Shown piece after piece: positions 7,859 through 15,821 of a stretch of DNA of 64,000 bases. The notes beneath the pieces are model-generated. The model searched no databases and was not told the DNA's origin. It was given only the letters and a program-made list of their open reading frames with translations. The stretch is from CAKVLS01 sp045534265 (lineage in GTDB: Bacteria > Bacillota > Clostridia > Christensenellales > UBA1242): assembly GCA_045534265.1 (NCBI GenBank), contig JAZSJH010000005.1, positions 124,001-188,000 on the forward strand. Direction: 5' to 3'. Numbering within the stretch: position 1 is the first letter of the stretch; every line of letters begins with the position of its first letter. The translations under genes and the position numbers were made by a program.

Positions 7859-8615
7859 CCCTAAAAGGTTCAAATACACAAACAAGAGCGAATAAAAATA
7901 GTACTAAACTAAACACTAAATAATAGTTTTTGAACGGATACAAAAAACTAAAAATAAATATCAAAATCCCATTTATAAAATACCCTTTGGCTTTACTTTT
8001 GGAAAAAGCAATTTTCACAATACTTTTTAGGGTATTTTTGGTGGGATTTTTTTGTTTTATATCAAGAGAAGGCAAGGCGGCTTTATCTTTTATATATTCA
8101 AAATATAATTTATCCACAGACAAAAATTCAACTTCTACATCAATCCCCGATAAAAAATCTTTGAGCTGTGGTGATATACCATTTGCTACAATATACTTTT
8201 TTTTGCTAGACGAAAAAATTGAGCACCGAATTCGGTTTACATCAAAAAGTGTAAGTTCAGGTTTTGAAAAATCAATGTAATATACACAATCTTCACTTTC
8301 TACGCCAAAGGTCTGTATTTTACCATTAAGGACGGTTTTTAGGTATTCTAAAGCAAATATAGAGCCACCGCAGATAAGATTTTTAGTTAGTTTTGAGATA
8401 TTTTCTAGGTCTTGTTTTTTTGCTAAGTTGTAATTTTGCCTTTTTGTAAATATAGTTTTGATAACTATAAAAAGCATAAAACCTAATGCAAAGCTAGATA
8501 AAAAACACAAAATTCTGCTTTTTATAAAATAACTCAAAACAACAAAACTAATAAAAAACAAAATTGTGTACAAAAATAAATAGTCAATTCTTTTAATTAT
8601 AAGAGTTCTTTTCAT
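7845..8615 (-). CDS. Membrane protein of unknown function, 256 residues
   Basis: It is not recognised. Two hydrophobic hairpins flank a soluble middle: two membrane segments at about 12-52 (YLFLYTILFFISFVVL and CFLSSFALGFMLFIVI) and two at about 213-246 near the C-terminus. The middle (about 60-205) is a mixed alpha/beta stretch with no known catalytic motif. The topology suggests a cytoplasmic domain between membrane hairpins. The gene is on its own, convergent with yhbY and overlapping it by 14 bases. No strong ribosome binding site precedes the ATG on the minus strand. Confidence 0.65.
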   Translation of the reverse strand: MKRTLIIKRIDYLFLYTILFFISFVVLSYFIKSRILCFLSSFALGFMLFIVIKTIFTKRQNYNLAKKQDLENISKLTKNLICGGSIFALEYLKTVLNGKIQTFGVESEDCVYYIDFSKPELTLFDVNRIRCSIFSSSKKKYIVANGISPQLKDFLSGIDVEVEFLSVDKLYFEYIKDKAALPSLDIKQKNPTKNTLKSIVKIAFSKSKAKGYFINGILIFIFSFLYPFKNYYLVFSLVLFLFALVCVFEPFRAIDS

Positions 8616-8702
8616 ACCATATTTTGGTCAAAATAAATAAGAGTTAAACATTTTGTTTGCTTTTTTGAGCAAAAAGATATATTATAACTTTAGGAGATAA
8701 TT

Positions 8703-9296
8703 ATGGACATATTTGACAACGTAGTTTTGGCTTGCAAAGCCCTTAATGATATGAAAGCAACAAACATTGTAGTTTGTGATGTTTCTAAACTTGCGTCTAT
8801 TTCTAAATACTTTGTAATTGCCACATCTACAAGCAATGTCCAAGGTAGAGCTGCGGCAAATTCTGTTTGCGAAGTTTTGGCTCAAAATGATGTAGAAATT
8901 CTTTGCAAAGAAGGCGGAGAACAAAGTGATTGGGTATGCATTGACTGCTACGATTTTGTTGTTCATATTATGACAAGTGACGTAAGAGAGCATTATAACC
9001 TTGACAAACTTTGGGGTGATGGAAAAAATACTAAAAAGTATGAAACTATCTTAAAAGACCTTGAGCAAAAGGCAAAAAAGGCTGAGAAAAAATCAAATAA
9101 ACAACAAAAATCAGCTCAAAAAACAGCTGCAAAAAAAGAGATAAAAGAAAAGAAAGCTACTACAAAAACCGCAAAAAAACAAGCCAAGCAAGAAAAGGCT
9201 ATAAAAGAAAAGAAAGTCAAAGAGCCAAAAGAACCTAAGGCCAAAAAAGACACCGCAAAAAAGCCAGCTAAAAGACAACCAAAACAAGCTAAGTAG
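8703..9296 (+). CDS. rsfS: Ribosome silencing factor RsfS with a Lys/Ala-rich tail
   Basis: The first ~115 residues form a normal RsfS/Iojap domain: CDVSKLASISKYFVIATSTS, GRAAANSV and SDWVCIDCYDFVVHIM. RsfS binds ribosomal protein uL14 and blocks subunit joining in starved cells. Residues ~119-197 form a strongly basic tail rich in Lys, Ala, Glu and Pro, not found in standard RsfS proteins of about 105-120 residues; it resembles histone H1-like tails and may bind RNA. TTAGGAG precedes the ATG. A terminator follows, so this is a single-gene unit. Confidence 0.92.
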   Translation: MDIFDNVVLACKALNDMKATNIVVCDVSKLASISKYFVIATSTSNVQGRAAANSVCEVLAQNDVEILCKEGGEQSDWVCIDCYDFVVHIMTSDVREHYNLDKLWGDGKNTKKYETILKDLEQKAKKAEKKSNKQQKSAQKTAAKKEIKEKKATTKTAKKQAKQEKAIKEKKVKEPKEPKAKKDTAKKPAKRQPKQAK

Positions 9297-9321
9297 TATA
9301 TATTTATAATAAATAGCCAAA

Positions 9322-9347
9322 AGTCCTACTATGTAGGACTTTTTTTG
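9322..9347 (+). terminator. Intrinsic terminator after rsfS
   Basis: The stem AGTCCTAC (9322-9329) pairs with GTAGGACT (9333-9340) across a 3-base loop and is followed by a run of T. Confidence 0.9.
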
Positions 9348-9357
9348 TCTAAAATAT

Positions 9358-9387
9358 TTGTAAGTATTTGACTAAATTTGTTATAAT
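9358..9387 (+). promoter_or_regulatory. Promoter of the PAP2-tsaE operon, possibly giving a leaderless mRNA
   Basis: A consensus TATAAT (9382-9387) lies 18 bases after a weak TTGTAA (9358-9363). The predicted transcription start, 6-9 bases after the -10 box, falls at or just before the ATG at 9396. No ribosome binding site is seen upstream of that ATG. Confidence 0.5.
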
Positions 9388-9395
9388 CTAAGTGT

Positions 9396-10673
9396 ATGGA
9401 TTTAACAATTATCGAAAGTATACAAAGTGTAAGAACACCATTTTTTGATTATGTATTTAATGTTCTTACTCATATGGGTGATATAGCATTCTTTATTGTC
9501 GTTTTTGCTATATTTTTTTGGATTTATGACAAAAAGTTTGCTGTAAACTTTGCCCTAAACTATGGTATAATATCAATATTCAACAGTCTTGCACTAAAAA
9601 ATATTTTTAGAAGGACAAGGCCTTTATACAATAGCTCAAAATTCCCGCCATATAGCGGATATCCAACTAGCTATTCGTTCCCGTCTGGACATTCCGCCGC
9701 CATTGGTAGTATTTCGGCGTATACAATGTACGAAACAATAGCTAAGAAAAACAAAAAGGCTTTTAACATTTTGCTCCCACTTTCTATTGTTTCATGTTTG
9801 ATTGTGGGCTTTTCTAGAATGTACCTTGGCGTGCATTATCTAACTGACGTATTAGTAGGTCTTGCTATAGGCTGGGGAGTGTCTTATGTTTTGTTTAGAT
9901 TTGTAAAAATCACAAACGAAAAAAATTATAAATGGTTTTTGATTATAGTTCCAGTTTATATTGTTTTGCTAATAGTTATGGATAGCGATACAATTTCTAT
10001 GTTCGGTAGTTTTGCTGCCAGCGTTGTTCTTGGTATTGTTATCGAAAACAAATTTATACAATACGACATCAAAAAATATAGTAACATCTGGCTAAAACTT
10101 TTGATAGGAATATCTATTTTGGGAGTTATAGCGATAGGATTTTATTTTGTTCCAAATAATAAATATCTATTTGCGCTAGAGTATATTTTGTATGGTCTTG
10201 CGACCACGACACTTGTACCATACATATTTAGCAAGCTAAAGGGAAAAGACAAGATGATAACAAACAGCGAAAAAGAAACAGAAAAATTGGCAAAAGAAAT
10301 TGCCTTAAAACTAAAAGGCGGAGAAGTAATACTTCTAAATGGCGACTTGGGCTCTGGCAAGTCTGTTTTTGCACGTGGTTTTATTGGGGCTTTGGGTGTA
10401 AAAGAGCCTGTTACCAGTCCTACATTTACAATAGTTAACAAATATGTCTCAAGCAAGTGTAATATTTATCACTTTGATATGTATAGACTAGAAGACGAAG
10501 AAGAAGCTTTAGCTGCAGGGCTTGATGAATTGATTGATGAGCCGGGCTCTATAAAACTTATTGAGTGGCCAGAAAAAGCCGAAAACATACTTCCAAAAGA
10601 TGTTATTGTTATAAACATAACTAAACTTAGTGACACTTCAAGAAAGTTTGATATAAAAGGAATTGAGATTTAA
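9396..10673 (+). CDS. tsaE: PAP2 phosphatase fused to TsaE
   Basis: This single 425-codon frame joins two proteins. Residues 1-286 are a membrane PAP2-type phosphatase with KX6RP (K68-P76), PSGH (96-99) and SRX5HX3D (S140-D151) among several membrane segments; such enzymes remove phosphate from lipid pyrophosphates or phosphatidate. Residues 287-425 form a complete TsaE, the ATPase of t6A tRNA modification, with Walker A GDLGSGKS (316-323), SPTFTIVNKY, FDMYRLE and LIEWPE. Methionine 287 (ATG 10254-10256) has an AAAGGGA site 9 bases upstream, so free TsaE may also be made from an internal start. The next genes are tsaB and rimI, fixing the t6A context. A true fusion and a read-through product with an internal start are both possible. 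Confidence 0.9.
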   Translation: MDLTIIESIQSVRTPFFDYVFNVLTHMGDIAFFIVVFAIFFWIYDKKFAVNFALNYGIISIFNSLALKNIFRRTRPLYNSSKFPPYSGYPTSYSFPSGHSAAIGSISAYTMYETIAKKNKKAFNILLPLSIVSCLIVGFSRMYLGVHYLTDVLVGLAIGWGVSYVLFRFVKITNEKNYKWFLIIVPVYIVLLIVMDSDTISMFGSFAASVVLGIVIENKFIQYDIKKYSNIWLKLLIGISILGVIAIGFYFVPNNKYLFALEYILYGLATTTLVPYIFSKLKGKDKMITNSEKETEKLAKEIALKLKGGEVILLNGDLGSGKSVFARGFIGALGVKEPVTSPTFTIVNKYVSSKCNIYHFDMYRLEDEEEALAAGLDELIDEPGSIKLIEWPEKAENILPKDVIVINITKLSDTSRKFDIKGIEI

Positions 10674-11311
10674 TGAATACTTTACTTATGGATACTTCAT
10701 CTTCTAATATGCTTGTGGGGCTGAACGCTAGTGGCAACTTGATAGAAGGTGAAAAGTTTGAAACCAGCAAGCATTTGGAAACTTTGATGCCTGCCGTTGA
10801 TAAACTTTTGACACAAAAAGACTTTGATATAGCAAACATTGATTATATCGGTGTTGTTGTGGGGCCGGGGTCTTTTACTGGGATTAGAATTGCAGTCTCA
10901 ACAGCAAAAGCTATGATGATGGTAAATAAAAAAATAAAAGCCGTTGCAGTCAATAGCCTAGAGCTTATGGCAAGAAGCTATTACAAAAACAAAGGCTTTA
11001 ACCAAAACATTATGTGCGTTATCCCAACCACAATCAAAAAAGTATATTATGCAAAATTTAGCGTAGATAATAGATTGTGCGAAGATGGTATATGTGAAGT
11101 AGAGAATATAGAAAGCATAAGTCAAGGTTTTGACATAATAACTAGCAAAGATATATTAGGAAAAGACAAAGTATATGAAGTTACCACAAAAGACCTAAAT
11201 GACTATGTAGAAGAAAAAATATTAGACAAAGATTTTGCAGACAAATTGTCTCCACAATATATTGGTCTTAGCCAAGCCGAAGAGCAGCTAAAACAAAAGG
11301 AGAATAAATAA
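10673..11311 (+). CDS. tsaB: tRNA t6A biosynthesis protein TsaB
   Basis: This 212-residue ASKHA-fold protein starts MNTLLMDTSSSNMLVGL and carries VVVGPGSFTGIRIAVSTAKAM, the hallmark of TsaB (YeaZ). TsaB scaffolds TsaD and TsaE to make N6-threonylcarbamoyladenosine at position 37 of ANN-decoding tRNAs. Its ATG overlaps the stop of the fusion gene (TAATG), so translation is coupled. The C-terminal half is less conserved, as usual. TsaD is not in this window. Confidence 0.93.
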   Translation: MNTLLMDTSSSNMLVGLNASGNLIEGEKFETSKHLETLMPAVDKLLTQKDFDIANIDYIGVVVGPGSFTGIRIAVSTAKAMMMVNKKIKAVAVNSLELMARSYYKNKGFNQNIMCVIPTTIKKVYYAKFSVDNRLCEDGICEVENIESISQGFDIITSKDILGKDKVYEVTTKDLNDYVEEKILDKDFADKLSPQYIGLSQAEEQLKQKENK

Positions 11312-11754
11312 TGGCAGAAATCGAAATTTACAGAGCGGACGACAGACACTTTGACCAAATGTATGACGTACACAAAGAATGCTTTGCTGATGAAGCAATG
11401 AACGAAGGGCTTTTTATGGAAGAAGTAGAAGGCGATTCTAGAGTTTACTTTGTGGCATTGGACGGAGATAAGGTTGTAGGTTATGCCGGAGCTTGGAATA
11501 CAGGTACAGATTATTCTATTATAAGCGTAGCTGTAACCGAAAATTATAGAAAAAGCGGCATTGCTGTAAGGCTTCTTAATAGACTTGTGGCTGATGCTAA
11601 GAAAAAAGAGATTTATTCGGTATCGCTTGAAGTTAGCGAAAAGAATATCCCCGCAATAAACCTTTACAAAAAACTTGGTTTTATCACAACTAACGTAAGA
11701 AAATCATATTATAAGAATAATACTGCAGCATATATTATGTGGCTATATTTATAG
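11311..11754 (+). CDS. rimI: GNAT acetyltransferase, RimI-like
   Basis: This 147-residue GNAT acetyltransferase carries the acetyl-CoA loop in ENYRKSGIAVRLLNRLV and the C-terminal NIPAINLYKKLGFITTNVRKSYY pattern typical of RimI, which acetylates the N-terminus of ribosomal protein bS18. The usual R/Q-x-x-G-x-G/A loop is altered to RKSGIA. Its start overlaps the tsaB stop (TAATG), the classic tsaE-tsaB-rimI order. The family is sure; the substrate is inferred from gene order. Confidence 0.88.
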   Translation: MAEIEIYRADDRHFDQMYDVHKECFADEAMNEGLFMEEVEGDSRVYFVALDGDKVVGYAGAWNTGTDYSIISVAVTENYRKSGIAVRLLNRLVADAKKKEIYSVSLEVSEKNIPAINLYKKLGFITTNVRKSYYKNNTAAYIMWLYL

Positions 11755-11763
11755 GAGTAATTA

Positions 11764-12489
11764 TTGTTTATAATATACAGAGAGCGTAAAGTTTATTATA
11801 CCAAAACAAAAGGTGATGGATATCCTACACTGTTTTTGCACGGGTGGGGCGGTTCAACCCAAAGTTTTGAATATTTTGCAAAAGAATATAATGCAATTTT
11901 GGTGGATTTTCCACCCTTTGGCAAGTCTCAAGAGCCAAAGTATACATATACGCTTGATGACTATATAGAAATTATAAACAAAATTTTAACTAAAGAAAAA
12001 ATATCAAAAGTAAACCTTGTTGCTCATTCTTTTGGCGGTAGGGTGGCAATAGCGCTGGCTAGGCAAGGAATTGTAAATAAACTCGTTTTAACGGGTAGTG
12101 CCGGGCTTAAACCAAGGGCTAGCATAAAGAAATCATTTGCAAAATTTAGATACAAAATAGCCAAGTTTTTAGTTAAATCTCGACTAAGGGATAAAAGCTA
12201 TCTTGATAAATTTGGTAGTAGTGATTACAAAGCTTTGGGCAGCAAAATGAAAAAAACTTTTGTAAATATCGTAAACTTTTATCAAAATGATATGCTAAAA
12301 GATATAAAATGTGCTACACTTTTGGTATGGGGTGGCAAAGATAATCAAACTCCACTATATATGGCTAAAACCTTTGAAAAAAGCATTAAAGACAGTGGTC
12401 TTGTTGTTTTTGAGGGGTGTGGTCATTTTGCCTATGTCGAAAAGGCATTTGAGTTCAAAAAAATATTAAATAATTTTTTTAAGGATTAA
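11764..12489 (+). CDS. Alpha/beta hydrolase
   Basis: This 241-residue alpha/beta-fold hydrolase has an intact triad: nucleophile S89 in AHSFGGR, acid D193 in WGGKDNQTP and base H221 in CGHFAYVE, with the oxyanion motif HGWGG near 26-30. There is no signal peptide, so it is cytoplasmic. The start codon is TTG, preceded by AGGAG. The substrate cannot be told from sequence. It sits in the tsa operon just upstream of the MurF-like gene with a 2-base gap. Confidence 0.88.
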   Translation: MFIIYRERKVYYTKTKGDGYPTLFLHGWGGSTQSFEYFAKEYNAILVDFPPFGKSQEPKYTYTLDDYIEIINKILTKEKISKVNLVAHSFGGRVAIALARQGIVNKLVLTGSAGLKPRASIKKSFAKFRYKIAKFLVKSRLRDKSYLDKFGSSDYKALGSKMKKTFVNIVNFYQNDMLKDIKCATLLVWGGKDNQTPLYMAKTFEKSIKDSGLVVFEGCGHFAYVEKAFEFKKILNNFFKD

Positions 12490-12491
12490 TT

Positions 12492-14138
12492 ATGCAATTT
12501 TTTTCACCAACAAATATTAATATGTACATAGCAATAGCACTATCAGTAATTAACGGCGTGCTACTTTGTTTTGCTTCGTACAAATTTTTCCAAATAATTC
12601 AGCTTACAGGTTATAGAGTAAAGGGCTACTTCTTGTGGCTAAAAGATACCAAGGCAAAATATATCTTCCGTATATTTATGCTTGCATTTTTGAGTGTAAC
12701 TTGCTCTGTTGTTGCCAATGTTTTGTTTGATATGTTTGACTCAAACTATCTTTACTCATATATAGGTTTGATATTCTATTTTTACTTTTCTATTGTATTT
12801 ATCAACAACCTATATTCTGCACCAAAGAAAGTTCCGCTAAAAAATACAGCACGTATGTCTAGACTAAATGTTGCAATGTTTATCTTTATTGCGGGTATCA
12901 CCTTTATATTAATTGCTGTATTTACTGAATTGGGCGAATATTCACAATTTTTTGAAATATTTAAGTTTAGTGTTATATGCTTGACCCCACTGATGTTACC
13001 TGTGCTTGTACCGATTGTGCATTTGGTTATGGTTCCTATCGAAAAACTTATTGCTCAAAGATATATTATAGAGGCAAAAGTTCACCTAAAACACCACCCA
13101 GAGCTTATCAAAATTGGTATTACAGGAAGCTATGGCAAAACAAGTACAAAATATATGCTAAATAGCATTTTGTCAAAAAAATACAATGTTTGTATGACAC
13201 CACATAGTTTTAACACAATGATAGGCTTGTCAAAGGTAGTTAATGACTATTTAACTCCAGAAAATCAAGTTTTGATTGCAGAGATGGGTGCAAGAAATGT
13301 TGGTGATATACGCAAATTAACTGAATTTATCAATCCAAAGTATGCAATTATAACCAATATTGGTAGTCAACATATGTTGTCATTTGGCAGTGCCGAAAAT
13401 ATCGAAAAGACAAAATACGAATTAATCGAAGGGCTTCCTGAAGACGGCTATGCAATATTCTTTGGCGAAAATGAGGGTAGTGTAAGATTATATGATAAAT
13501 GCCCATGTGCAAAGGAAGTTGTTGGTAACGCCCTTAATAGCAAAATTAGAGCATCAAATATTAAAACAACAACCAAAGGAACAACTTTTACACTAACTGT
13601 AGATGGCGAAGATTATAATATGCAAACCAAACTTATTGGAAAGCACAATGTAAACAACTTGCTACTTTGTGTTGCTATGGCTCTAAAACTTGAACTTACT
13701 ATGGACGAAATAAAATCTGCCGTTGCTGAGCTAAAACCTGTTCCACACCGACTTGAGATAAAAGAAAACAATGGTATAACAATTATTGATGATTCTTATA
13801 ACGCAAGTGTTGAAGGAGTAGAGGCTGCCCTTGATGTGTTGTCAAAATTTTCTTCAAATAAAATTGTTATAACTCCAGGGCTTGTTGAGCTTGGAAAGAT
13901 AGAAAAAGAAGAAAATGCAAACTTTGGCGAAAAACTAGCAAAGGTTGCAGATATTGTAATTATTGTGAACCAAGTCAATATGCAAGAGATTAAACAAGGT
14001 CTTGAAAGCAAAAAGTTTGATATGGAAAAAGTTTTCTGTGTGGATACACTTAATGACGCTAAGAAAAAACTACAAGAGATAGTAAAACCTGGAGATACAG
14101 TTTTATTTGAAAACGACCTTCCAGATAACTATATGTAA
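12492..14138 (+). CDS. murF: MurF-like Mur ligase with an N-terminal membrane domain
   Basis: This 548-residue protein has about five membrane segments in residues 1-190, followed by a Mur ligase core. The ATP loop GITGSYGKTSTK (209-220), AEMGARNVGDIRKL, TNIGSQHM and the C-terminal-domain motif PHRLEIKENNGITIIDDSYNA match MurF, which adds D-Ala-D-Ala to UDP-MurNAc-tripeptide. Normal MurF is about 450 residues and soluble; the membrane module is an addition seen in some Clostridia. The adjacent downstream ddl gene supplies D-Ala-D-Ala, which supports the call. A related amide-ligase role on another UDP-MurNAc peptide is possible. Confidence 0.85.
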   Translation: MQFFSPTNINMYIAIALSVINGVLLCFASYKFFQIIQLTGYRVKGYFLWLKDTKAKYIFRIFMLAFLSVTCSVVANVLFDMFDSNYLYSYIGLIFYFYFSIVFINNLYSAPKKVPLKNTARMSRLNVAMFIFIAGITFILIAVFTELGEYSQFFEIFKFSVICLTPLMLPVLVPIVHLVMVPIEKLIAQRYIIEAKVHLKHHPELIKIGITGSYGKTSTKYMLNSILSKKYNVCMTPHSFNTMIGLSKVVNDYLTPENQVLIAEMGARNVGDIRKLTEFINPKYAIITNIGSQHMLSFGSAENIEKTKYELIEGLPEDGYAIFFGENEGSVRLYDKCPCAKEVVGNALNSKIRASNIKTTTKGTTFTLTVDGEDYNMQTKLIGKHNVNNLLLCVAMALKLELTMDEIKSAVAELKPVPHRLEIKENNGITIIDDSYNASVEGVEAALDVLSKFSSNKIVITPGLVELGKIEKEENANFGEKLAKVADIVIIVNQVNMQEIKQGLESKKFDMEKVFCVDTLNDAKKKLQEIVKPGDTVLFENDLPDNYM

Positions 14139-14198
14139 TATTTAATTTTTCTTACAAAAGATAAAAATTTTATTGTGATATTTTGTAAGGAGAATTTT

Positions 14199-15341
14199 AT
14201 GAAAAACATCTTGATTGTTATGGGCGGCGTTAGTACCGAACACGACATTTCGCTGATCACCGGCGTACAAACGATAAACAATATTGATAAAACAAAATAT
14301 GCCATTTACCCTGTTGTAATTGATAAGCAGGGGAAGTGGCATTTTTCTTTTGACTTTGTGTCAGTAGATAATATTGTTAGATATTTTTCAAATCAAAAAA
14401 AACAAAACGAAGCAGTGTTGATGCAGGATAAAATTTTGTATATAAAAAAGAAAAACAAGCTCAAAAAAGCAGGTAGTATTGATTGTGTAATTTTGTGCTG
14501 CCACGGGGGAACGGGCGAAAATGGGGCTTTGACGGGCTTATTTGAGTGCATAGGGCTTCCGGTTGTGTCTCCAAACCACACTTTGAGTGGAATTTTTATG
14601 GATAAATCACTTTCAAAAATCATCTTTGAAAAGTTAAATATTGACAGCCCAAAATATATGTTGGTCGATAGAGAAAACTATCTTAAAAATGAAAAGGATA
14701 TTAAAAAAGAAATTTTCGAAGAAATAAGTTTTCCTTGTGTAGTTAAGCCTTGCCTTGGTGGTAGCAGTATAGGTATAACTATTGCAAAAACAAAAAAAGA
14801 TTTTGATAGTTCTTTAGATAATGCTTTTATTTATGACAATAGAGTGATAGTCGAAAAAGCGGTTGATAATTTGTATGAACTTAATATCGCTGTTATGAAG
14901 TGTGATGGGAAACTTATGCTTTCGCAGATAGAAAAACCTTGCAATAAAAACAAACTACTTTCTTTTGATGATAAGTACATATCAAGCGGAAAGTCAGGTC
15001 TTAACAATATGGGGCGGCAACTTCCTGCTGTTATATCTCCAGAACAAAAAAGCTATATAGAAGATGCTTCTGCAAAATTATATAGTGAGTATATAAAAAG
15101 CGGTGTGTGCCGTATAGACTATCTTGTAGATAGCAAAACGCAAAAAGTATATATAGGAGAAGTAAACACAATACCGGGGTCAATGTCTTTTTATTTATGG
15201 CAAAAGCTTTTTGGTGAGATTTTAGATGGGTTAATCAATCAAGCTATTGTTGACTTTGAGAGTGAAAACAAACTCCAAAAAAGTTTTTCTTCTTGTGTTT
15301 TAGATAAATTTAGTCGTGGCTCAAAAATGTCCAAACTATAA
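14199..15341 (+). CDS. ddl: D-alanine--D-alanine ligase
   Basis: This 380-residue ATP-grasp enzyme makes D-Ala-D-Ala for peptidoglycan. It shows MGGVSTEHDIS at the N-terminus, HGGTGENGALTG, PCVVKPCLGGSSIGI in the ATP-binding region and GEVNTIPGS in the metal/ATP site near the C-terminus. The start was set at the ATG with TAAGGAG upstream; a GTG 24 bases earlier is in frame but has no ribosome binding site. The acceptor-site tyrosine/lysine motif that separates D-Ala from D-lactate ligases was not resolved. The gene ends 6 bases inside the convergent HTH gene. Confidence 0.93.
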   Translation: MKNILIVMGGVSTEHDISLITGVQTINNIDKTKYAIYPVVIDKQGKWHFSFDFVSVDNIVRYFSNQKKQNEAVLMQDKILYIKKKNKLKKAGSIDCVILCCHGGTGENGALTGLFECIGLPVVSPNHTLSGIFMDKSLSKIIFEKLNIDSPKYMLVDRENYLKNEKDIKKEIFEEISFPCVVKPCLGGSSIGITIAKTKKDFDSSLDNAFIYDNRVIVEKAVDNLYELNIAVMKCDGKLMLSQIEKPCNKNKLLSFDDKYISSGKSGLNNMGRQLPAVISPEQKSYIEDASAKLYSEYIKSGVCRIDYLVDSKTQKVYIGEVNTIPGSMSFYLWQKLFGEILDGLINQAIVDFESENKLQKSFSSCVLDKFSRGSKMSKL

Positions 15342-15641
15342 ATTTAATTTTTTACAAAGGTTATCTGTAAGGGTAGACTTGTTATTTACAAGAAGCCCCT
15401 TTAGATAACTTTTTTCGTCTATTGTAAGAAATGTAGTGTCTAGTTTGTATTCTTTATCTATACCAATTCCACCATTTTTGCCAAGATAGGTCTTGGTAGG
15501 AACGCCAGCGCATTCTAAATAGTCTAGATACCTGTATATTGTGCGGGGGCTAACTTCGTACTTTTCGGCAAGATATTTCGCAGGCACCCTGTCTTGTCGC
15601 AAAAGTTCTAAAAGTATTGAGATTATAAGATATATTTTCAT
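15336..15641 (-). CDS. Short YafY/DeoR-type HTH regulator
   Basis: This 101-residue protein starts with a winged helix-turn-helix (LLRQDRVPAKYLAEKYEVSPRTIYRYLDYLECAGVP, quoted in parts: AKYLAEKYEVSPRTIYRYLD at 21-40) as in YafY-like repressors. Those usually continue into a WYL ligand domain and total about 300 residues; here the frame stops soon after the DNA-binding part. It may be a natural mini-regulator or a truncated one. A G-rich ribosome binding site precedes the ATG. The divergent M16 peptidase gene is a possible target. Confidence 0.75.
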   Translation of the reverse strand: MKIYLIISILLELLRQDRVPAKYLAEKYEVSPRTIYRYLDYLECAGVPTKTYLGKNGGIGIDKEYKLDTTFLTIDEKSYLKGLLVNNKSTLTDNLCKKLNL

Positions 15642-15764
15642 ACTAAGCCCCCCCTTTCACTTATATTATATCTTAGTTTGTGTACTTTTTTTGTCACATA
15701 AAAGGGGCTATTTGTATTGTTTATAATTTAACTATATATAGATATAATTTACAAAAATTAGTTA

Positions 15765-15793
15765 TTGAAAAAGGGATTTTTATATGTTATACT
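15765..15793 (+). promoter_or_regulatory. Sigma-A promoter of the M16 peptidase gene
   Basis: TTGAAA (15765-15770) and TATACT (15788-15793) are 17 bases apart, 28 bases before the ATG. Confidence 0.7.
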
Positions 15794-15821
15794 AAAAGTA
15801 GTTTAATAGGCAGGTGATTTT

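Noticed and set aside
14175..14198. Upstream GTG start for ddl
   Set aside because: It adds eight residues before the conserved start, lacks a ribosome binding site and would include the site used by the ATG at 14199.
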